A DNA stretch of 64,000 bases from UBA12474 sp964549625 (GCA_964549625.1 CAZJVA010000002.1:50114-114113), one strand, 5' to 3'; positions 8,637 through 17,492 are shown, counted from the first letter of the stretch. Program-made: numbers and translations. The notes: generated by a model from the letters alone, not told the origin.

Positions 8637-8962
8637 TGTGGATAACTATGTGGATAATGGTGGATAAGTGGTGCATAAATCAAATAAGATGCATTGAAAA
8701 AGCCGACCAGGAGGGCTTTAAAAAGCCTAGCGCGCCAAAAAGAGCGACCAGGTAGTCAGATTGCGCTATCAGGAAAAAGTTATCCACAAGTTGTCCACAC
8801 ACTATCCACATACTTATTTAATCATATAAACATCGACTTAGAGGGGTTTATAGAGCACGAAGTTGCGAGTTATCCACAGTTATCCACACACCTACTACTA
8901 CTAATATATAAATATATATATATAATATAATAGTAGTAGACAGGCACAAAAAATGTGGATAA
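8637..8962. other. probable chromosomal replication origin (oriC)
   Basis: The gene-free stretch from 8615 to 9078 holds a dense set of DnaA boxes. Perfect TTATCCACA copies are at 8637-8645, 8649-8657 and 8954-8962 (minus orientation) and at 8780-8788, 8870-8878 and 8880-8888 (plus orientation). One-mismatch copies lie at 8659-8667, 8791-8799 and 8802-8810. The tandem boxes at 8870-8888 are followed at once by CTACTACTACTA, then about 30 bp of pure A/T, then TAGTAGTAG and the inverted box at 8954. The CTA/TAG triplets match the DnaA-trio pattern known from Bacillus origins, which loads DnaA on single strands next to the boxes. Here the layout is mirrored on both sides of the AT core. dnaA is not in the window. 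Confidence 0.88.
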
Positions 8963-9003
8963 CTTCTCCCCAAGAACCGAGGCGTTCCCCCTGTGTGTTT
9001 TTA

Positions 9004-9012
9004 TGGTATACT
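9004..9012 (+). promoter_or_regulatory. extended -10 promoter for nusA-infB
   Basis: TGGTATACT at 9004-9012 fits an extended -10 element (TGn followed by TATACT, one mismatch to TATAAT). No good -35 is seen, which is usual for extended -10 promoters. It lies 66 nt before the GTG start of nusA and just beyond the last DnaA box, so origin activity and nusA expression may influence each other. Confidence 0.5.
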
Positions 9013-9078
9013 ATGTCTGTCCTGTCGAAATAAAGGGTTTGATAGGTTTTTTTTAAACAAACCAAGGATCGGTGCCCT

Positions 9079-10203
9079 GTGAATTTATCTCAAATAATAG
9101 AAGAGCTTGTTGAAGAGCGTGATTTAGATCGCAACGCTTTAAGTAATATCGTTTGCGAAGGTATGCTGGCAGCTTACGAAAAAAAGTACCCAGAACTCCA
9201 GCTTGAAGCCGTATACAACAAAACTGCTGATAAAATTGATATTTTTGCCTGGAAAGAAGTAGTTTCAAGTGTTTTGGATGAGCTTTCTCAGGTCAGCTTG
9301 CGCAAAGCGCGCGCAATAAAGCCTGATGCCGAAGTGGGCCAAAGTATTCAAGTTCCTTTTGATGGGGCGATTGGTCGCATCGAAATTTTACGCGCTAAGC
9401 AGTACATTTCGCAACGAGTCCGCCAACTTGAGGCTGCGCAGGTGTATGAAGAATTTAAGCCAAAAGAAGGCTCAATAATGTCCGGTGTGGTCCACAAGTG
9501 CGAGATGGGCGGCGCTGTTGTTAAGATTCAAGATGCGTTTGCTTTTTTGCCTAAAAGCTTGATGATCCCTGGCGAACGCTGTGTTGCTGGTTATGCATTG
9601 CGTGCTTTGGTAAAAGAGGTTTTAATAGAGCCGCGCAATGAGAATCAAATTATTCTTGACCGTGCATCAGAGTCTTTTTTGCGTCAGTTATTTGAGTTAG
9701 AGATTCCTGAGGTCTTTGATCGTATTGTTGAGGTAAAAAAAGTTGTTCGTATTGCGGGGTACAAGTCCAAGGTTGTTGTTGCGTCTAACGACAAGAACAT
9801 TGATCCTGTTGGAACCTGTGTTGGTGTTGGTGGCGCGCGTATTAAGCCAATCTTGCGTGAGCTTGCAGGTGAAAAAATAGATATTCTTGTTTATACCGAT
9901 GATCTTGAGCGTTTGGTGAGAGATTCGCTTAAGCCGGCAGAAATTGAGCGTGTTGAGATTTCTGGTGATGTAGCTCGTGTGTGGGTTGATGAAGATCAGC
10001 GCTCCGTAGCGATAGGTAAGGGCGGCAAGAATATTGCGTTGGCGTCCCGTCTGACAGGTCTGGATATTGAATTAGTTAAGGGACTTGAAGAGTCGGGTGA
10101 GAGCCTGGCAGATATGTTCTCTGCGGCCGAATCGGAAGATGAGAAGACCCGCGATCTTGGAGGTTTTTCTGCCTTCGATGATTTTGAAAATGGTGAAAAA
10201 TAA
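9079..10203 (+). CDS. nusA: transcription termination/antitermination factor NusA
   Basis: The product has 374 residues. The N-terminal RNA-polymerase-binding domain (about 1-110) begins MNLSQIIEELVEERDLDR. An S1 domain follows near 130-200 (GSIMSGVVHKCEMGGAVVKI), then two KH domains. The KH1 segment is DPVGTCVGVGGARIKPILRE, and the KH2 GxxG is AIGKGGKNIALASRLTG. A short acidic tail follows. NusA binds RNA polymerase and nascent RNA, and controls pausing, termination and antitermination. E. coli NusA has about 495 residues with two extra C-terminal acidic repeats, which are missing here as in many bacteria. The start is GTG with AAGGA about 10 nt upstream. infB follows after 20 nt, the common nusA-infB operon order; rimP is not seen upstream. 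Confidence 0.95.
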   Translation: MNLSQIIEELVEERDLDRNALSNIVCEGMLAAYEKKYPELQLEAVYNKTADKIDIFAWKEVVSSVLDELSQVSLRKARAIKPDAEVGQSIQVPFDGAIGRIEILRAKQYISQRVRQLEAAQVYEEFKPKEGSIMSGVVHKCEMGGAVVKIQDAFAFLPKSLMIPGERCVAGYALRALVKEVLIEPRNENQIILDRASESFLRQLFELEIPEVFDRIVEVKKVVRIAGYKSKVVVASNDKNIDPVGTCVGVGGARIKPILRELAGEKIDILVYTDDLERLVRDSLKPAEIERVEISGDVARVWVDEDQRSVAIGKGGKNIALASRLTGLDIELVKGLEESGESLADMFSAAESEDEKTRDLGGFSAFDDFENGEK

Positions 10204-10223
10204 GCTGATTTGAAGGAGTTTCT

Positions 10224-11969
10224 ATGGCCAATTTGTGCAAGGGTAAATCAGTACTGGTCTGTGAGCCGATGTCCGTCGGTGAGCTTGCAACCCGCTTAAA
10301 TAAGCCGATAACCAGTGTTATTGCTTATTTGTTGAAGCAAGGAGTTGTTGCTGCTAAAAATGTTGTTTTGACCGCTGATGTTGTTGCACAGGTGGCCGAA
10401 TTCTTCGATTTCGAAGTTTGTTTTCCTGAGGAAGAGGCCTGTGAGCTTTCAGAGTTTCACGATGAAGTTTCTGGGGCAAAGGCATTTACGCGTCCTCCGG
10501 TTGTTGTTGTGGTTGGCCATGTTGATCATGGCAAAACAACTTTGCTTGATTATATAAGAAAGACGCGCGTTGCCGCCCGTGAAAAGGGTGGTATTACCCA
10601 GCATGTTGGTGCGTATGAAGCAAAAACAGAGCATGGCAAGGTTGTCTTTATTGACACACCAGGGCATGAGGCGTTTTCTGTTATGCGGGCTCATGGTGTT
10701 TCAACGGCCGACATAGTTATTTTGGTTGTTGGCGCTGATAATGGTGTAATGCCACAGACAATAGAAGCGCTTGAGATGGCTCAACAATCTGAAACGCCCG
10801 TTGTTGTGGCTATTAATAAAGTTGATCGCGCCAACGCACGGCAAATTGATGAAGTTAAGCATGCGCTTTCGCGGCATGGGTTACAGCCAGATGAGTGGGG
10901 TGGTGATACTATTTTTGTTCCCATTTCGGCGCTCAAGGGTACAGGGGTTAATGAGTTACTTGAGGCTGTTGCGCTGCAGGCATATGATTTAGGGTTAGAA
11001 ACCTACTTGGATGTTCCCCCCTGTGGCTATGTTCTTGAGTCGCGTCTGGAAAAGGGGAGAGGTGCGGTTGCAACGGTGATTTCTCGGCGGGGCATTTTGC
11101 GTATTGGTGACTTTTTTATTGCTGGTGGTGCACCGGGCAAAATTACTTCAATGAAAAACGCCGAAGGCAAGAATATTAAAGAGGCATATCCGTCTGTACC
11201 TGTTGTTGTGGCAGGATTTTCAGAGTTGCCTCAGCCTGGAGACGTTCTACGTGTCGTTGAAGTTACCGAATGGAATAAGTCGCGCTCTCGAGATAGTTCG
11301 TTAGATCGAAAGTCGGGAGGCGGCACATCGGCTCATCTTACTGCCGCTCAGCAAAAGCATGGAGTTCCCGTGAAACTGATTGTCCGTGCTGCAACGAATT
11401 CATCGCGTGACGTTTTGGTTTCTTCATTAGAAAAGATTTCCAAAAAAACCTTTTCTGGGGTGACGGTGCTTTCTTCTGGTGTTGGGCCAGCAACGGAGAG
11501 TGATGTTGTTTTTGCTTCTGATACTGGTGCTCTGATTCTTTCGCTTGATGCTAAAACCGAAACAAAGGCTTCTCGCTTAGCCCAAGATTTGGGCGTGGTT
11601 GTTAAGCATTTTGATATTATTTACAAGTTGCTTGAATATATTGAAGAGCTTGCGCAAAAGGACAAGCCGGCTGAGACAAAAACGGTTAAAACCGGAGAGG
11701 CGCTTATCCTCAAAGTTTTCGATATAAAAAACATTGGTATTGTCGCGGGTGCCCGGGTTGTTGATGGTTTTATCAAAAAAACAGCGACTGTGAGAGTCTA
11801 TCGTGGCAATCGCAAGGTTGGAGAGGGCAAGCTTACGAGTTTGCAGCGTGATCGAAATCAAGCCAAAGAGGTTAAGAAGGGCTTTGAATGTGCCTTTATG
11901 GTTGATAAGTTCGAAGATTGGTTGGTGGATGATCGTGTTGAATTTTATGACGAAGTTGTAGTCACGTAA
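10224..11969 (+). CDS. infB: translation initiation factor IF-2
   Basis: This 581-residue GTPase has a short IF2-N-type domain (MSVGELATRLNKPITSVIAYL) and then the G domain. G1 is GHVDHGKTT, the GGITQHVGAYE switch I follows, G3 is DTPGHEAF and G4 is NKVDRANA. Domains II, III and the fMet-tRNA-binding C-terminal domain IV (VDGFIKKTATVRVYRGN, RDRNQAKEVKKGFECAF) complete it. IF-2 places initiator tRNA on the ribosome. It is much shorter than E. coli IF-2 (about 890 residues) because the long N-terminal extension is missing. AAGGAG lies 5 nt before the ATG. It is the second gene of the nusA operon, followed by a strong terminator. Confidence 0.97.
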   Translation: MANLCKGKSVLVCEPMSVGELATRLNKPITSVIAYLLKQGVVAAKNVVLTADVVAQVAEFFDFEVCFPEEEACELSEFHDEVSGAKAFTRPPVVVVVGHVDHGKTTLLDYIRKTRVAAREKGGITQHVGAYEAKTEHGKVVFIDTPGHEAFSVMRAHGVSTADIVILVVGADNGVMPQTIEALEMAQQSETPVVVAINKVDRANARQIDEVKHALSRHGLQPDEWGGDTIFVPISALKGTGVNELLEAVALQAYDLGLETYLDVPPCGYVLESRLEKGRGAVATVISRRGILRIGDFFIAGGAPGKITSMKNAEGKNIKEAYPSVPVVVAGFSELPQPGDVLRVVEVTEWNKSRSRDSSLDRKSGGGTSAHLTAAQQKHGVPVKLIVRAATNSSRDVLVSSLEKISKKTFSGVTVLSSGVGPATESDVVFASDTGALILSLDAKTETKASRLAQDLGVVVKHFDIIYKLLEYIEELAQKDKPAETKTVKTGEALILKVFDIKNIGIVAGARVVDGFIKKTATVRVYRGNRKVGEGKLTSLQRDRNQAKEVKKGFECAFMVDKFEDWLVDDRVEFYDEVVVT

Positions 11970-11997
11970 CTTCTTCTATCAGCTCTATTTTTATAGA

Positions 11998-12037
11998 CGA
12001 GGAATTTTGTTTTTCTTAATTCCTCGTTATTTTTTTG
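11998..12037 (+). terminator. Rho-independent terminator of the nusA-infB operon
   Basis: CGAGGAATT at 11998-12006 pairs perfectly with AATTCCTCG at 12018-12026 and is followed by TTATTTTTTT ending at 12037. It begins 28 nt after the infB stop and is oriented for the plus strand. Confidence 0.9.
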
Positions 12038-12064
12038 TGATTTTTGAAGAATTGCTTGTGATAC

Positions 12065-12916
12065 TTAAAGAATGGTGGCTCGCAGTGTTTTGAGATTTGC
12101 TGCGTGATCGTCCAGCGTCGTGCGTGGCGTTTCTATGATTTTGCTTATCGAGTTAAAACGTTGATCGTTCATAATTTTTGCAAACACTTCTAGTCCAAGT
12201 GCGCCTTTGCCAATCGCTTCGTGGCGATCGAGGTGTGAACCGCAGGCTTTTTTTGAGTCGTTTAAGTGAAAAACGTAGAGGTTTTTTAGTCCGAGTATTT
12301 GGTCAAACTTGCCAAAGGTTTGCTCGTATCCTGATTGAGAAGAGAGATTATATCCAGCAGCACAGGCGTGGCATGTATCAAAGCAGAAGCCAATCATTTT
12401 TTTGTTCTTACACTGCGTATAAATTTCGGCAAGCTCTTCGAATGTTCCGCCTAGGGTCGTGCCTTGACCTGCCATATTTTCGAGCAGGATTTTGGTGTCC
12501 CCTGGATTTTGCTCTAAGGCGGTATCAAGGCTGTGCGCAATTTGTGTGATCGATTCTTCTTTATTACCTGATACAAAGGCACCTGGGTGAAGTACTAAGA
12601 AGGGTATTTTGAGTAACTGGCAGCGCTGTAATTCTGCCATAAGCGCATGTAGAGATTTTTGATAGACTTCTGAGTTTGGTGAGCCAATATTTATAAGGTA
12701 GCTCGCATGGCTAAGGACAATCTCAATAGCGCTCTTTTTTTGCGCATCTCTGAACTCCGCTACTTCTTGGGAAGAAAAAGTGCTGTAGGACCATTGTCGA
12801 TTGTTTTTTGTAAAGATTTGTATGGCTGTGCAACCAAGAGCTGTTCCTTCTTCAATTGCATGAACTAACCCGCCAGCTGTAGATACATGGGCTCCAAGAA
12901 GCAGTTTTTGTTTCAT
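12065..12916 (-). CDS. nfo: deoxyribonuclease IV (endonuclease IV, AP endonuclease)
   Basis: The 283-residue protein starts MKQKLLLGAHVSTAGGLVHA. It shows the family features FTKNNRQW, VLSHASYLINIGSP, LVLHPGAF, LLENMAGQGTTLGGTFEEL, GFCFDTCHACAAGY and FHLNDSKKACGSHLDRHEAIGKG, ending with IIETPR. These His, Glu and Asp residues bind the three zinc ions of the TIM-barrel active site. The enzyme cleaves DNA 5' of abasic sites and fits downstream of the uracil-DNA glycosylase at 8.1 kb. Length is normal for the family (about 280). AAAGGAAGAC precedes the ATG. It lies after leuS on the same strand, with a long perfect palindrome in between. Confidence 0.96.
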   Translation of the reverse strand: MKQKLLLGAHVSTAGGLVHAIEEGTALGCTAIQIFTKNNRQWSYSTFSSQEVAEFRDAQKKSAIEIVLSHASYLINIGSPNSEVYQKSLHALMAELQRCQLLKIPFLVLHPGAFVSGNKEESITQIAHSLDTALEQNPGDTKILLENMAGQGTTLGGTFEELAEIYTQCKNKKMIGFCFDTCHACAAGYNLSSQSGYEQTFGKFDQILGLKNLYVFHLNDSKKACGSHLDRHEAIGKGALGLEVFAKIMNDQRFNSISKIIETPRTTLDDHAANLKTLRATIL

Positions 12917-12932
12917 GTCTTCCTTTTTGGCT

Positions 12933-12968
12933 AGCGAGTAAGCTGCTTTTAAAAGCAGCTTACTCGCT
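12933..12968. repeat. 36-bp perfect palindrome between leuS and nfo
   Basis: Bases 12933-12950 (AGCGAGTAAGCTGCTTTT) are the exact reverse complement of 12951-12968. The T-run (12968-12974) follows on the plus strand, whereas both flanking genes are on minus. As RNA it would form a stable 18-bp hairpin, possibly a terminator for antisense transcripts or an mRNA processing and stability element. Confidence 0.8.
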
Positions 12969-12981
12969 TTTTTTACGCTTC

Positions 12982-15390
12982 TTATTTGATAACAAAGTTA
13001 ATCATACGGCCCGGTACAAAAATTGTTCGTACTATTTCAGCGCCTTCAAGCCATTTGTTAGCTGTTGTTTTGGCTAGGTTTTCGATCTCGGTTTGTCCTG
13101 TGCTTCTTTCTACTTCAATAGTAGCACGCATTTTGCCATTAATCTGAATGGAAATGGTAATTAACGAGGTTATTGCCAGAGTTGGGTCGTACTCTGGCCA
13201 TGTTTGGTCGCTCAAAATTTTTCCAAATAACTGCTCTAATAGTTCACTGCCGATGTGTGGTGCTATGATTGAGAAGGCAGTGATTACCTGTTCTATTGAT
13301 TGTGGCGCAAAGCAGTACTTGTTTTCTTGTGCTTCATTGAGCCATTCCATAAAAGCAGAGACGATGGTGTTGGGTTTAAATAATTCAAGCCGTTCTTGCA
13401 CAGCTTTCAAAAGCCGGTGCACACTTCGTCGAGCTTCTAGTGTTTCAGTTTCTCTGCTAGCGCAGATCCCAGGTTTTGTAATAAAACTATAAAATCGATT
13501 TAAAAAGCGCTTAACACCGTCTAAACCGCTATCTTGCCATTCGCAATCAAGTTCTGGTGGCCCCATGAACAAGATATACATGCGAAGTGCATCTGATCCA
13601 TAGGTGGCGACGATTTCATCGGGATTGACGACATTGCCTTTTGATTTGGACATTTTTTCGACTTGACCGCTTTTTTCTGAGTAGCGATTAATCATTCCCT
13701 GATTAAAAAGCTGTTTGAATGGTTCGTCAAAGGGAAGGTGCCCGAGATCGTATAGCACTTTTGTGTAGAAGCGTGCGTAGAGAAGGTGTAAGATTGCATG
13801 TTCAATACCGCCAACATAGAGGTCAACGGGAAGCCAGTACTTCATATCTTTTTGATCGAATGCTTTTTCTGAAAGATCTGGATTTGGATAGCGCAAAAAG
13901 TACCAAGAGGAACCCGCCCATTGTGGCATAGTATTGGTTTCGCGCTTTGCGGCTTCGCCACAGCTTGGACATGTTGTGTTAACCCACGATTCGATTCCAG
14001 CAAGTGGTGATTCGCCTGTTCCCGTTGGTTCGTAACGCTCAACATCAGGAAGTGTTACGGGTAATTGTTCCTCAGGAACTGGAACGATACCACACGTAGG
14101 GCAGTGAATCAGTGGAATTGGCTCACCCCAGTACCGTTGGCGTGAAAATATCCAGTCTCGCAAACTGTAACTTGTTTCTTTTTTAGCAAAACCCCGTTCT
14201 TGCAGTCTTTGCAGAATTTCCTGGCGAGCCTTTTTTGAATCCATGCCATCAAAGTGACCGCTGTTAACCATGATACCTTCACCAGTATAGGCTCCAGAAA
14301 CTTCTCCAGCAGGATTTTGTATTACGACGTGAATGGGAAGACTATAGGCCAGCGCAAATTCATGATCACGTTCATCATGGGCGGGTACACCCATAAGCGC
14401 ACCGGTTCCATATGATTTAATAACAAAGTTTGCCACGTATATGGGAACTTTTTCTTGGTTGACGGGATTAGACGCATATGATCCGGTGAAAAAGCCGACT
14501 TTTTCCTTGTTCCAATCTTGTGCAACCTCTGCACCAAGCTGTTTTTTAAATATCTCGTATTCGGTTTTTTTGTCTTCGGCTATAAGTTTTTCCGCGTATT
14601 CGTGGTCCGGTGCTAGCGCAATAAAGGCTACGCCAAATATTGTGTCGATGCGTGTGGTAAAGACGCTGATGGCGGTTTCATTGTTTTCTAGAGCAAACTG
14701 AACAAGTGCGCCTTCGCTTTTTCCGATCCAGTTTCGCTGCATAGTCTTGACGCGTTCTGGCCAGTCAAGTTTATCGAGACCTTGTAGAAGTTTTTCTGCG
14801 TATTTTGTTATTCGAAGCATCCATTGCCGCACCTTCTTTTTTTCAACCAGAGCGCCGGATCGTTCGCAACGTCCATTAACCACTTCTTCGTTGGCTACAA
14901 CGGTTTTAAGTTCGGGGCACCAATTGACTTCCATGTCGGCTTCGTAGGCAAGGCCCGCTTTGTACATTTGGAGGAAAATCCACTGGGTCCATTGGTAGTA
15001 TTTGGGGTCAGTGGTGTCAATTTCTTTGGTCCAATCATAAAGTGCGCCAATTGCCTTGAGCTGTGATTTGAAGTTGGCGATATTTTGTGCCGTGCTGATG
15101 CGGGGATGAACACCGCTTTTAAGTGCAAAAACTTCTGCAGGGAGACCGAAGGCGTCCCAACCCATTGGGTGAAGAATATTATATCCTTGGAGTTGCTTTA
15201 CTCGTGTATAAACATCAGAAAGAACATAACCGCGCCAGTGTCCAACATGGAGTCCCGAGCCTGAAGGGTAGGGGAACATATCAAGGCAGTAGTATTTTTT
15301 GCCACTGCCTGTTGGTTTGGTGGTGGCAGGAGGATTCTCCTGCCATCGCGTTTGCCACTTTTTTTCGATCGACTTAAAATCGTAGCTCAT
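12982..15390 (-). CDS. leuS: leucyl-tRNA synthetase
   Basis: This class I aminoacyl-tRNA synthetase of 802 residues shows MFPYPSGSGLHVGHWRGY with the HIGH-type HVGH motif at 48-51. The CP1 editing domain holds the segment SYGTGALMGVPAHDERDHEF. Two CxxC pairs (HCPTCG and TCPSCG) probably bind zinc. The KMSKS loop is EKMSKSKGNVVNPDE at about 585, followed by the anticodon-binding helical domain. It charges tRNA-Leu in the cytoplasm. Length is slightly below E. coli LeuRS (860). It is the second gene of a leucine-related pair: brnQ, the branched-chain amino acid carrier, ends 27 nt upstream. Together the pair supplies and loads leucine, sensible for a bacterium that imports amino acids. Confidence 0.97.
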   Translation of the reverse strand: MSYDFKSIEKKWQTRWQENPPATTKPTGSGKKYYCLDMFPYPSGSGLHVGHWRGYVLSDVYTRVKQLQGYNILHPMGWDAFGLPAEVFALKSGVHPRISTAQNIANFKSQLKAIGALYDWTKEIDTTDPKYYQWTQWIFLQMYKAGLAYEADMEVNWCPELKTVVANEEVVNGRCERSGALVEKKKVRQWMLRITKYAEKLLQGLDKLDWPERVKTMQRNWIGKSEGALVQFALENNETAISVFTTRIDTIFGVAFIALAPDHEYAEKLIAEDKKTEYEIFKKQLGAEVAQDWNKEKVGFFTGSYASNPVNQEKVPIYVANFVIKSYGTGALMGVPAHDERDHEFALAYSLPIHVVIQNPAGEVSGAYTGEGIMVNSGHFDGMDSKKARQEILQRLQERGFAKKETSYSLRDWIFSRQRYWGEPIPLIHCPTCGIVPVPEEQLPVTLPDVERYEPTGTGESPLAGIESWVNTTCPSCGEAAKRETNTMPQWAGSSWYFLRYPNPDLSEKAFDQKDMKYWLPVDLYVGGIEHAILHLLYARFYTKVLYDLGHLPFDEPFKQLFNQGMINRYSEKSGQVEKMSKSKGNVVNPDEIVATYGSDALRMYILFMGPPELDCEWQDSGLDGVKRFLNRFYSFITKPGICASRETETLEARRSVHRLLKAVQERLELFKPNTIVSAFMEWLNEAQENKYCFAPQSIEQVITAFSIIAPHIGSELLEQLFGKILSDQTWPEYDPTLAITSLITISIQINGKMRATIEVERSTGQTEIENLAKTTANKWLEGAEIVRTIFVPGRMINFVIK

Positions 15391-15417
15391 AGAAAACCTT
15401 AGAATGGGTAACAGGTG

Positions 15418-16581
15418 TTAGATACCGGAAAAAAACATGAACCATACGGTAGCCAATCCCGTTAGTAAGACTGGTGTTTTGATCCAGGTAAAGCCAATCA
15501 ACTTGTATAGTATATTACAAATCGTAACCGCAATGATCAATGGATAGAGAAAAAGGATCACGGGTTCTGATTTCATAAGAATTTCGCCTAACCCAAAGCT
15601 TGCAAGCGCGCCGGAGATGGTCAAAACCAAGAGGACAATTGATTGGAAGGATAGGCGACCTTTAAGCATCCGTTGCAGATAGTCGCTTACTACTAATGTA
15701 AGGGAGACTAGGGTAGTTAAACCTGCAAGGGTAATAATAAGTGCTACAGCAGCAGCTCCCCAGTTGCCTAAAATCCGGAAGGCAATGATATTAAATATTT
15801 CGCCTGGATTAAGCGCTTCAAGACCGTGGCCGTGCCAAGCACCGAGTAGTGTAATACCGAGGTACACAATACCAAGAATGATGCCAGCAATAATTCCAGA
15901 TAATCCTGTGATGATAGCGGCTTTATGCCGGTTAATGCTCGCTTCGCCGTAGTTGGCAAGGAGTTTGACAATGATAGCGCCAAAAAATATGGTGCCTAGG
16001 AGGTCAAGCGTCATATATCCGCCTTTTAACGAGGTTAGGAAAAGGTGGCTTATATTAACGGGCTCTTTAACAAGGGTTCCACCAATGGCTGCTCCGACCG
16101 TTATGAGGCCTATAATGCTTGTAAGTTTTGCAGGACTTAAAAATTTACCAATAATATCTAAAACCCGGTTCAAGCGATATGTTGCTAAAAATACAATGGC
16201 AGAAAACAGCAATACAAAGCTCCATATTGATGCTCCAAACAAAAAAGGCCGTGTCATTTCGTAAACAAAGCCGGTAATACGAGGCATCACCACACCAGGG
16301 CCGATTATAATCATACACAATAGGATAAGCAGTTGTCCCCAGGTATTGCCGAGTCGGCCAAAAAAGGTCGTATAGTTTCCATCAAAAAGTACAATGCCAA
16401 TGAGACCAAGGATGGGGAGAAGGATTCCTGTAAGAGAAAAACCTAGAAATACGGGCAGTATGTGCCCTTGACAATCGACACCAAGTCTGAGTGGAAAAAT
16501 GAGGTTGCCTGCACCGAATAACATTGCAAAAATGGTCAGGCTGGTAGTGAATATGCTCGAAAAAATAAGACTCTTTCTCAT
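15418..16581 (-). CDS. brnQ: branched-chain amino acid carrier (LIVCS family)
   Basis: The 387-residue membrane protein has about twelve helices and the LIVCS signature FAMLFGAGNLIFPLRLG near the N-terminus. Conserved segments include IGPGVVMPRITGFVYE and YLGITLLGAWHG. Family members import Leu, Ile and Val with sodium or protons through the inner membrane. It is a little shorter than E. coli BrnQ (439). GGGAG lies upstream of the ATG at 16581. leuS starts 27 nt after its stop, so the pair is almost surely co-transcribed. The upstream region carries a small hairpin (16618-16636), but no clear T-box or other leucine-responsive leader is recognisable. Confidence 0.92.
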   Translation of the reverse strand: MRKSLIFSSIFTTSLTIFAMLFGAGNLIFPLRLGVDCQGHILPVFLGFSLTGILLPILGLIGIVLFDGNYTTFFGRLGNTWGQLLILLCMIIIGPGVVMPRITGFVYEMTRPFLFGASIWSFVLLFSAIVFLATYRLNRVLDIIGKFLSPAKLTSIIGLITVGAAIGGTLVKEPVNISHLFLTSLKGGYMTLDLLGTIFFGAIIVKLLANYGEASINRHKAAIITGLSGIIAGIILGIVYLGITLLGAWHGHGLEALNPGEIFNIIAFRILGNWGAAAVALIITLAGLTTLVSLTLVVSDYLQRMLKGRLSFQSIVLLVLTISGALASFGLGEILMKSEPVILFLYPLIIAVTICNILYKLIGFTWIKTPVLLTGLATVWFMFFSGI

Positions 16582-16617
16582 GGAAAATCTCCCAGTTTGA
16601 TGGGGTTAACACGTCAT

Positions 16618-16636
16618 GCCGCCCAGAGAATGCGGC
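16618..16636 (-). promoter_or_regulatory. small hairpin in the brnQ leader
   Basis: GCCGC at 16618-16622 pairs with GCGGC at 16632-16636 around a 9-nt loop, about 37-55 nt before the brnQ start. It may be a leader structure of the brnQ-leuS transcript; nothing identifies the signal. Confidence 0.25.
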
Positions 16637-16832
16637 GTTGTCTGCTTTTTGCTGAAATATCAAGAATTTATTTGTAACATCTGCTAAGTATGACAAAAAT
16701 GTCCTATTTTACAAGTTTAGCTCTTTTGTTTGGTGTGTATTGGGCGATTGGGAGGCGGTATTTGTTGGATGTTTTCCTAATTTTTTATTTGCGTTACCCT
16801 AAGTCAGGATGTCAAAAAATAAGGGGTTTGTT

Positions 16833-17492
16833 GTGTTGAATGAACAGGTTTTAGTTGTTCCCCGTCAAAAGATCTTGCCGCCAGCAGGGGAAGCTTTTTA
16901 TGGTGTTTCGGCGGGGGCATTAGCAGATATTATGTCAGCAATAGCGGCACACGGTTTTTTTATGGATCGTTCGTTGGCCGAATCTGATGAACAGTTTAAG
17001 CAGATTATTCCTTATTTTGTTTTTCATAAAGATGAGAAGCTTTTTTTAATGCAACGAGCTGCTGCTGCAAATGAGGCTCGCTTGGCAAGTAAGTTAACCC
17101 TGGGTATTGGGGGACATATTCGCGCTGAGGATCTTACTAAATCAAATGCAGTCTTTGAGTGGGGATTGCGAGAATTTTGTGAAGAGGTTTGTTATCACGG
17201 ATCTCTCCAAGCTGAGTTGCTTGGCTTTATCAATGATGATACAAACGCAGTAGGTCGAGTGCACTTAGGAGTTGTCTACTTAGTCCATGGTGATTCTGAT
17301 GATATTGCAATACGTACAGAATTGGCGGCTGGAGAATTGGTTGAATTCTCGGCTTGCCAATCTCAGCTCGAGCGCATGGAAAGTTGGTCATCTCTGGTTA
17401 TGCAACGTCTTTCTGAGCGGCGCTTGCAATATGGAACCCTGGCTTTTATTCCAGCGTGTGGATCAGCTCAGCTCACCAGAGTGCAGATTTAA
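16833..17492 (+). CDS. Nudix-type hydrolase
   Basis: The frame from GTG 16833 gives 219 residues; an upstream in-frame ATG at 16809 has no usable ribosome-binding site, whereas AAGGGG lies 6 nt before the GTG. The family segment NEQVLVVPRQKI is at the N-terminus. A Nudix box with a longer loop follows: GIGGHI, then FEWGLREFCEEVCYHG, where the REFCEEV glutamates bind metal. Nudix enzymes hydrolyse nucleoside diphosphates linked to another group; this subgroup is often called a predicted phosphoesterase and its substrate is uncertain. The gene stands alone on the plus strand. Its last 20 bases overlap the 3' end of the convergent alpha/beta hydrolase gene. Confidence 0.8.
   Translation: MLNEQVLVVPRQKILPPAGEAFYGVSAGALADIMSAIAAHGFFMDRSLAESDEQFKQIIPYFVFHKDEKLFLMQRAAAANEARLASKLTLGIGGHIRAEDLTKSNAVFEWGLREFCEEVCYHGSLQAELLGFINDDTNAVGRVHLGVVYLVHGDSDDIAIRTELAAGELVEFSACQSQLERMESWSSLVMQRLSERRLQYGTLAFIPACGSAQLTRVQI

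Noticed and set aside
8694..8930. Open frame of 78 codons on plus inside the origin region
   Set aside because: It runs through the perfect DnaA boxes and the AT core, encodes low-complexity Ile/Tyr runs at the end, and has no ribosome-binding site. It is best explained as chance.
16582..16832. Possible T-box or leucine riboswitch upstream of brnQ-leuS
   Set aside because: Only a small 5-bp hairpin is visible; no T-box consensus (TGGNACCGCG-like) or specifier loop was found.
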